This document shows positions 54,501 to 63,500 of a DNA stretch of 64,000 bases, piece after piece. The notes beneath the pieces are model-generated. The model saw only the letters and a list, made by a program, of their open reading frames with translations, searched no databases and was not told the origin of the DNA. How positions within the stretch are numbered: position 1 is the stretch's first letter; every line of letters starts with the position of its first letter. The translations under genes and the position numbers were made by a program. Source of the DNA: Xestospongia bergquistia (lineage: Eukaryota; Porifera; Demospongiae; Haplosclerida; Petrosiidae); the NCBI GenBank assembly GCA_963965975.1, contig OZ014411.1, positions 19,000,446-19,064,445 of the forward strand. The letters run 5' to 3'.

Positions 54501-57500
54501 TCTCTGGGGATCGAGAGTCGTCATTCCCTCTGAAGGTAGACAATATGTTCTACAGCTCCTACATGACACTCACCCTGGTATTAATAAGATGAAAGCCCTT
54601 GCACGTTCCTATGTCTGGTGGCCAGGTATTGACAAAGATATTCAAGAAACTGTCAAAAAATGTTCTACATGTCAATTACATTGACCGGATCCACCACAAG
54701 CTCCAATTCACCCTTGGGAATACCCTACCCGTGCTTGGCAAAGAGTACATATAGATCATGCAGGTCCATTCAATGGTCATATGTTTCTAGTACTAATCGA
54801 TGCCTATTCAAAATGGCTCGAAGTTCTCAAAGTGAACTCTACTTCCACAGATGTTACAATTGCTAAACTGAGACAAATTTTCGCTACTCATGGTTTACCA
54901 GATCATTTAGTATCCGACAATGGTGCATCCTTCATTAGTCACGAATTCCAATCCTTCATGTCACGTAATGGTATTAAACATACTACTTCATCACCTTACC
55001 ATCCTCACACGAATGGTTTAGCAGAACGAGCTATTCAAACGTTCAAATTGGCAATGAAAAAGCTCAAGGGACCGATCGATTTAAACCTTTCACAATTTCT
55101 ACTAACTTATCGTACTACACCTCACTCTACGACAGGACTTTCTCCTGCTGAACTCCTACTTAATCACAAACCCCGTACTCTACTCGATTTACTACATCCT
55201 GATGTGCATAAGAAAGTTGCTACTAAAATGATAAATTGCAGGATACACAAGCTGGAAAGAAACAAAGATATTTCAATGTTGATGATCATGTTTTTGCAAG
55301 AAACTACTCAGGCACTGATAAATGGACCCCAGGAACTATTATTGCAATTACTGGTCCTTTGTCATATCATGTAAAGAAACAAGACGATTCAATTCTACGT
55401 CAACATGTTGATCAATTACGTCCTCGTTATTGCTCAATTGATCGTCCTCCCGATTCACACAGTGACGATTTTGAGGATTTTCCTTTAATGCCTGAAGCTC
55501 TACCTCCAGCTCCATCCCTGCCCCACCTCCAGTCATACGTCGTTCAACACGCCCTCACCGTCCAGTGGATCGTTTCGAACCGACTATGTATTTCTCATCT
55601 TAGCAGGGAGGAGTGTGGTAACTATACATTACATTATGTACATGTACAACACTTTACATTATGTAATGTACAACACTTATGATGGTATGTATTATTATTA
55701 CTACTATTATCATTATGTGTGTGTATGCACTTAATTATTATTTCCTGTTCTTATTCATTTCCTGTTCCTGTACTATATAATATGCATGTTTTTAGATTAG
55801 ATGAGATTCCCTTTTCATACTATCCAATACTACTCAAGACTCTGCTCGGTTTTGCGGTACTATTCCACTTTCTATTCTACTCGAGTTCGGTCTTTCTCAA
55901 TTCTTCTATTCTAAGGTGGGCCACGGACACAACAGTTTCCTTACTGTTTTTATCATAATATAGGTCACACTCTACTACTTATAGGAAACGCATGTAGCAC
56001 ACAAGTCCACAACTGGAAGGTGTCAGTCTTGACATACAATTGTTGTTGTATGCTAGCACACTTTGACACCTAATTTTCAACTTAGGTTGTAACACATATA
56101 AGCTTTCAAATGCAAGGCTAAGCATAAAAGCAAGCTCTCAGTTGAGGCAGTTCTTGGTCACCATGAGCAGCTCTAGACATAAGTTAGGAGTGCAACCAGC
56201 CACCTCTTTAGTCATTGTCAGGGGAGTGGCCTTTTACAATTATTCCTCTCAGAGAAACCCTAAGACCTTATTTGCCTAGTTTGACCATGAAGAATTTTAA
56301 TTTAAATTCCTTTCATTTAAATTTTAAACACTCTTATTTACACAATCCACCTTTGACCACGTCTATCAACCAAAATCTTAACGAAGTCCTTTTATCTTTC
56401 AACCCTCTAAATTCATACTCCTAAATCTTTTTAATCAAGGTCATATAAAAGGTGTAGCTCGAGCAAATTTTTTGCTTTGGTTTCTTCTTTCCTCAAAGAA
56501 ACAGAATTGAAGAACGATACAACTTCCGTCAAAGTAACAAATGTTTATCTGAAGCACTGCTATGACATGGGGATTGTGTCAAAATTATATGACAAAAGAA
56601 ATAGAAGTGGCTTAATTGCTTCCGTTTACAATAGACGTACAATATACAACCAAAATCAGAAACCCACAATCAAAAGCTGCATGGTACAATGAAAGTTCAT
56701 TCAAAGTCCTTTCATCTCTCAACCCTCTAACTTCGTACTCCTAAATCTTTTTGATAAAGTTAATGTAAAAAGTGTTTATGACGAGAAAGAGAGTTACCAA
56801 GCAAAAGCTGCATGGTAAAATGCAAGGTCATCTACTCATCAAAATCACTGACAACAATTTATAGCATTAGCATTGACAGTGTACATTAATAAATTGCTAT
56901 GCTACTGTTGTTACAATGTAGAAGTCAGTTACATACCTCTGCATTGACTAACACCAGCAGATTTAGGTCAATTTCCTATGGCATGGAATTTACATCAAAA
57001 TTATATTAAAATTAAATGGCTTTGCCAATAATGGGGGAGTGTCTTAAAAGGGTTAGGCATAGATTGCGAACAAAGGTGTGGCTAATAATGGCAGAAAGCT
57101 CGAGCAAATTTTTTGCTTTGGTTTCTTCTTTCCTCAAAAAAACAGAATTGAAGAACGATACAACTTCCGTCAAAGTAATCAAATGTTTATCTGAAGCACT
57201 GTTATGACATGGGGATTGTGTCAAAATTATATGACAAAAGAAATAGAAGTGGCTTAATTGCTTCCATTTATAATAGACGTACAATATACAACCAAAATCA
57301 GGAACCCAACCCAACCGGAAACATCATGCTGATGCTTGATTCTAAGAGACAGTTCATAGTAGTCACACTCCATGTTTTATTAACAGTATAAAAGCATAGA
57401 GTCATGATTTGGTTGTATATTGTAGGTCTGTTATATACAGAAGCAACTAAGCCACACTCATTTATTTTCTCATATAATTTTGACAAAAACTGCATGTCAT

Positions 57501-60500
57501 ATTTAACCTTTAATTAATTATTTATTTATGAGGATGTGTAAAATCACTGAATCATTATTTTCATAGGTGTAGGGCAAGAATGGCTGGTTAGACTTTGGAA
57601 ACAATATTTCTAAGTAGCCACACCTACTTGTGCAAGCCAAACCAATATTAATCCATGAAAAGCAAGATGTAAACTTTTAGATTAACTTACAAACAGACCT
57701 CACAAAGCATATGTTACATAACCAAAAAAACAATAAATGATTGTATAAATAATTACTTGGCTTGCAAATTTTTTCATGTGCTATCATTCATTTCAAGCCT
57801 TTGCTTTCAGCTTGTTAGTATAGTTAATACAACAGGTTTGAGTGAAATTAGGAATATATTAAGATTACACAAGTGTTGTTTCTCAAAGTGGTTAAAATTT
57901 CACAAGGCAGAGTTGAGTGAAATTTAACACTTTAACAAACAACATAAGTGTAATTTATTCTTGAAGCTTGGCACAAATGGGAGGCCATATTTGCTATTGA
58001 GCAATTCTTTGATCATGTCCAATGTATGATTTCAATGACAGAAGAGCTGTTCATTTTTAGCTTAGAACTCCAATGAAAGCTAAAGCTCATATAAACACAG
58101 CATTAGGAAGTATATAGCATATACAGAACTTAATATTGAACTTTTGCCCTGATATACAAATCATCAAGCAGCATTCACTTTCCAGGAAGAATAATGGAGG
58201 GAGTAGCTCTAACTTTCAACACCTTCAAAAGTACTAATCTATGATCCACTATCTCCTCAATACAGAAATGTTTTGAATAATAAATCTGATGCATATTCCA
58301 TCTTCTTTAAATACTCACTAGTGGCAACCTCCATGTGTTTGTGCCTATAGTAACAGCCAATCATTTTGCAATTACACTACTTTTTCACTGCTAGCAGTAA
58401 AAAAGTGTATTGAAATCTCATTGGTCAAGAACAGTGAAATTTAGGATTTATTGTATATATTACTATATGGTTATTCCAATAATTAGAGATTCTGGTTTAA
58501 TGGTCAACAGAAGGCCTTTAGTTTCTAGGTTCTAACTACTTTTTTTACCAAGTTTGAATGTCATAGCATATATAGAAACCTCAGAGCAAGGTATTTCCTC
58601 ACTACCTTGCTGACAGTCACTCCATAAACTGATCAATTATTCATAACATCTGTGGGAGTAGCATTACAGAGGTATTTACAGTACTTCAAGCTATGAAAAG
58701 TTAGGTTTTGTTACTAAATCTGTCATGGTAACAAAACCCAACATATAACAAGAGCCTCTCAGTAACTCAGCATAATATGAATAAAAATCATTTCTTAAAT
58801 AAGCTTTAAGCAAGTCATCTGAAGTCAAACTGTTTGCCATAACTTAATTGTCCATAAAGTGGGAGTGGCTAGCTAAATATTAATCATCTTTCTTAAATTA
58901 TTACTACAACTTAGTTTTGGCTGTAAAAAGTTCATTTGAATTCAACATAGTACAAGAAAATTACATTATGTATTACACATAATTACATAGAGTATTACAC
59001 AAGTATGGCAATACTCTATGCATAATTGCATCAAGAGGAGTAATGTATATGCTACATAAGCCTTTTGTATGTACATACATACAAAGGTTAATAACCAGTT
59101 ATTTAAGAGCCAGTCATTTCAGGGCAACATGCTATGCATATTACATATTAGAGACTCCATGTACATATAACATACTGAACAATCCTTTGAGTACAAGGAA
59201 CAAACTTGCCTTGTGCACTGAAACAACTAAAAGACAGCATACCTTTTCTGATCCTTTAAAAAAATAATACTCGGAAAAGGTACTCCTGACGCTTGACACG
59301 TTATATTTAGCGTCACACCAGTTGTCCAAATACGTTTACTAGCTTGTAATGATGCAGTTGGTGTAACTAGCAAAATAACAGAATTATAATTATTAACATA
59401 ATTATACTTAGTATATAATCCTTTCAATGACTAATGACAAAATGTATCACCAAAAAAGAATAGTTGTCAAAATGTCTAATCTCATGCCTAAAAATAACAA
59501 CTATTTAAAATATATAACAGGTACATGTCATGAAAGGGTAAAGCATAACATTAAAACAGACAACACTAATAGTGCTCCCTAATATAATACACTAAATTGT
59601 GAACATAGGGAAAAGGCAGGGATCAGAAAACAACTAGCAAATTCAGTGGTAAGAGGTGGGAAAGAATAAGTGTCACTGTTTAACAACTTCTAACAATTAG
59701 AGGTTAAATATACTGTCACTAGTTTCTTTTCATATTAAATCCTCACTAATGATCATACATGGTATCACATCAGAGGAATTATAAAACAAAAACTTACTCC
59801 AATATGATCTAACAAGATTATAATTATAACAATTGTCTTAAGATTACCATATACCAGGAAACTTTCAAGGAGGACTATTTTCACAAAATTTGCAAATGTA
59901 AAGCCATTCATAAAAATAAAATTTGCCAATTCTCGGTAAATATATAGGACTGGTATGTAATAGCAATATAATTAACGAAGAGTAAAATTTGCAAATGTCC
60001 AAAAAATACTTTGTAAGAAAAATTTTTCTCCTCTCAGTATTTTCAAGGTACCATAAAGAACTGGATTCAAGAGGATGCTATGGAACTGCTCAAAAACATT
60101 TTCTTAAGTTATAGAGCTCAGAAGTTTCAAACAGTCACACCCAAATTCAAAAGACAAGTAATGCTATTTATTGTTACTATGTACATCAGCAGTTTATTTT
60201 ATGTAAGTTAATGTCATTCATTGTTCTTGAAAGTAGCCCACAATATAAAATTGCGGAAGTGAACACATTAATAATTATACATACACACATAGTCTATAAC
60301 TATTTTATGACAGCCTGTCACAAACAGCATGCCATGAAGAAAAAAATAAAACAGAAAAAAGTTTTTAATTTAACAATACAAGAAATGTTCTTATCCGTTA
60401 CTAGATTAACTGTGTGTCAAGAAAAAACTATTTTAACAGCACTTACCACAAAAATCTGATAGTAGTAGTTTTATCAAACTAGTTCCTCTCAAAGTAGGTG

Positions 60501-63500
60501 GTCCATAACAATTAGGAGAACTTAGCCTGTTATTTACTAGAAACTCATATAGCCATATTGCTTCACAATCACATTCTATACGATTCTCAAGAAGAATTCT
60601 AAATACAATACAAAAGAATGTGCATCATACAATAACAAATAAAAGTCAAGAAAATGAGAACAAAAATATATAAGTAGTATATTAATTACAATTAGACAGT
60701 CAACTGAAATAACTTACAGAGTGCGAACAGAATTCAATCCACAAACAGCTGATTCTGGCACTGTTGTTAAATGATTAACAGCTAAATTCCTAAAAAAGAA
60801 AAATATATTACTATTTATATCCGCACAATCATCATATGTAAAAACCTGATAGTGATAGCAATAGAATTTATCCCTAAATAATGTTACATAATAATACAGT
60901 TGTTACCCACTTGCGATGAAATCATTGTTATAATTGGAACAGCTGAAAAGATACAACAAGTAAATTAAAGAGGAGTCATTGAATATGCTATTTGTTCAAT
61001 GTGTCACCTACTCTATTCATAATGAAGATTGTATCATTACTAAATCCAATGGCCAAAACAGTCAAAATTCTGTATGCACGTAAAATGCATGATAATCATC
61101 AAGAGCCATCAAAGAGACCATGTAACACGGTGTTAATGAAAATGGTGAAATGTAAAGGGTCTGAGTCTTTAGTAGTATTTAAATATTACTTATTTTCCTA
61201 TACAATTAGCAATATAGTAAATTGCATCAAGATTTGGTTTTAAGGTTTATGTGAAAATGTCTATGGTGATATGTATGATGGTTCTGTTCGGAAGCTTTTT
61301 TGTTCTAATTTCCATACAATCATACTTGTTTCCACTCAATGAAGAGCTAAAAACCATGTATCACAATGAATTGCCAGTTTTAACTCCTCAAGGCACATGT
61401 GTTACTGTTCAATTGGCTAATGAGTGTGTAACATATGATATACTTGTCTTTAGGGATGTGTGTGGTTTTTTAGAACCTAATGCCAGATTGGGATGTAACA
61501 AATGTTACAAATAGTTCTTAGTTAGCTCTAATTCTTCATTTAACTTTTCAGGATTTAATAGCACTACTTGGATTATAAGAACAGTTGAACAGAGCAGCAT
61601 CACTTAAACTGTCAAGAACTAAAATCAGAAGTAACAAAACGGTTTACATCCAGCAGAATCAAAGTTGGGCATTCAATATAGCACTCTGCCTGAACTTTCC
61701 TACTTTGATCCGATCCATTTTGACCCAATCCATTTTGTTGCAAAGGAAAGTGCTACCATATGCTGGAGCGTGGGTAATGCTGGTGGTAGACGTTCAATTT
61801 TGTAGATGAGAAAAAACAAACAAAATTGGGAAAATAAATCCTTTCATGACAATCTTTTAACAACTTTTCAACAAAACTCATTAATTCTAAAGTTAATTTT
61901 AAAAATGGCTTCCTAGATACATGAAAGTTGGTAACGCTTACATTGCTTAATGTTGAAAATTTTCTTTTTTTACAAAAACAAACACACAAAAGGTTCTTAC
62001 CGATAGAATGTGACTTTTAAGTATAAATGTTGTCGCAATGCTAAACAAAAACATTGACTCTCAAGTATACTATGGCTACTACATACAATAGCAAAGATTT
62101 GCTTTATAAAATCTTGGCTTTCTGGCTTCTAATTACTGTCAAAGTTAGAACCACTATAGGTAACCCTTATTACCAAGGTTGAATGTTGTAGCATATACAG
62201 AAAGCTCACAGCAAGGTCTTTCCTTACTAATTTGCTGAACGTCACCATTACTGTCTGCAAACAGATCAATAATTTAAAATATGTGTGGGCATAGCAGTAT
62301 GAATATGACACTGTCAGAGAGATATTATACTGTGCTATAAGCTATAATAAGTTAAAATCTGTCATAGCAACAAAGTCTAAGATATAAACAAAAGAGTATA
62401 AGTAACTTAGCATGACACAAATTCACATCAATTATTCAAAAAAGGTTAAAGTGTTTAAATTCCATGTTTTGAAATGAACCAGCACAACTACTTGTTCATC
62501 AGGAAATAATTGGTTACACTAACACTATTATTATGTTATGAATAAACAATTTGGGCAAAAATTGTTGCACCCATTGTTCATTTTTCTCTGAGGCTCCATT
62601 TACATGACAACGTTTTTGGTCCAAATCAGTTTCATTTCGTATCTGTTTACTGCTTGCGTGTACACAGAAACAACGAAAACGCAAACGGCAATGATGCGAA
62701 AAATGAATTGTTTTCAAAACACTGTGTTTCTCATTTATGTGTGAACATCGAAAACGTAATATCATGTGACGTCACTCAATATGGAAGCAATACAAAGAGT
62801 GATGGCTGTCTTGGCTTTATTCAATCTATTGTCAACCTTGATTTCTCTCCACAAACTAAACTGCTTATTGATGTACATCACTGCTTCTACTTATTATCAG
62901 ACAAAGAAGGAAATATGCCATGTTACACTTTCGGGAAGAAATCCTGGGAAAGTCTGAAGAGGAGTCCAAGAAGTTGTTGGATTAGGCCTAGAAGGACTCA
63001 GGTATGGTGGGACAACTTTGTAAATGATGTCATGGTTAGCCAAGAATGAAGGGAGAACTTCCGAATGGGTAAAGAAAACTTTGAAACTTTGCAATGAATT
63101 ATGTCCATACATACAGAAGTCAACCAATATGAGATCATCCATTTCAGTTGAGAAACAAGTAGCTGTAACACTATACTACTTATCCAATGAGGGAAGACTC
63201 CACAAGTCAGCAAATGCTTTTGGAATCGCTCGATCAACTGTTTACATCATAATTAGAAGTGTGTCCTATGCATTGACTGTATATTTCAGAGTATAACATC
63301 ATAACGTCAACTGACTCCCTAAACTTAATTCATATTGCCTTAAGCTTTGAAGTCAATATTTTTTGCTACTTGCTCCTTTGTATGAGGATAATCTTTCAAA
63401 CAGTTGTCTCTAGCCTCCTCTAATGTTACTGGTAACTCTTGGCGCATAAGCAAGGATATCGTCATACTTAGTTTTGACTGACTCCCAATCCGCATTTTCT

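Larger units (their letters stand above)
52033..55934 (+). mobile_element. Ty3/gypsy LTR retrotransposon 2 (3,902 bp, internally deleted)
   Basis: LTRs 52033-52366 (334 bp) and 55614-55934 (321 bp) begin TGTGGTAAC and end ACAACA. They are flanked by the target duplication GTTTC at 52028-52032 and 55935-55939. The coding order on the plus strand is gag, zinc knuckles, protease, RT, RNase H, integrase. A deletion near 54,080 removes the RT catalytic box and most of RNase H, so it cannot act alone. It belongs to the same broad lineage as element 1 (shared DTGAS, primer site TGGCGA and integrase wording) but is a different family by LTR. Confidence 0.93.
55940..59242. other. Right part of the giant intron
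   Basis: No host exon. It contains the repeats listed separately (56,390-57,500 and 58,550-58,800). The remainder (57,500-58,550 and 58,800-59,242) shows no credible reading frame or element. Confidence 0.45.
37883..59366 (-). other. Ig1, split by a 21.2 kb intron
   Basis: The first half is exon 59243-59366 ([11 protein letters not shown], then [14 protein letters not shown], ending FLKDQK). The second half is exon 37883-38031 ([15 protein letters not shown], then [11 protein letters not shown]). The first ends AG in phase 2 and the second begins A, giving an Arg codon and one complete Ig fold with both cysteines. The intron is 38,032-59,242. Confidence 0.8.

Noticed and set aside
57012..57391. 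Several overlapping short frames on both strands.
   Set aside because: They follow the interspersed repeat copies and have no independent support.
60907..60942. A 36-base stretch between LRR exons with usable splice sites and matching phase (reads [12 protein letters not shown]).
   Set aside because: Skipping it joins exons 63869-63940 and 60718-60789 with exact 24-residue LRR spacing; including it breaks the spacing.
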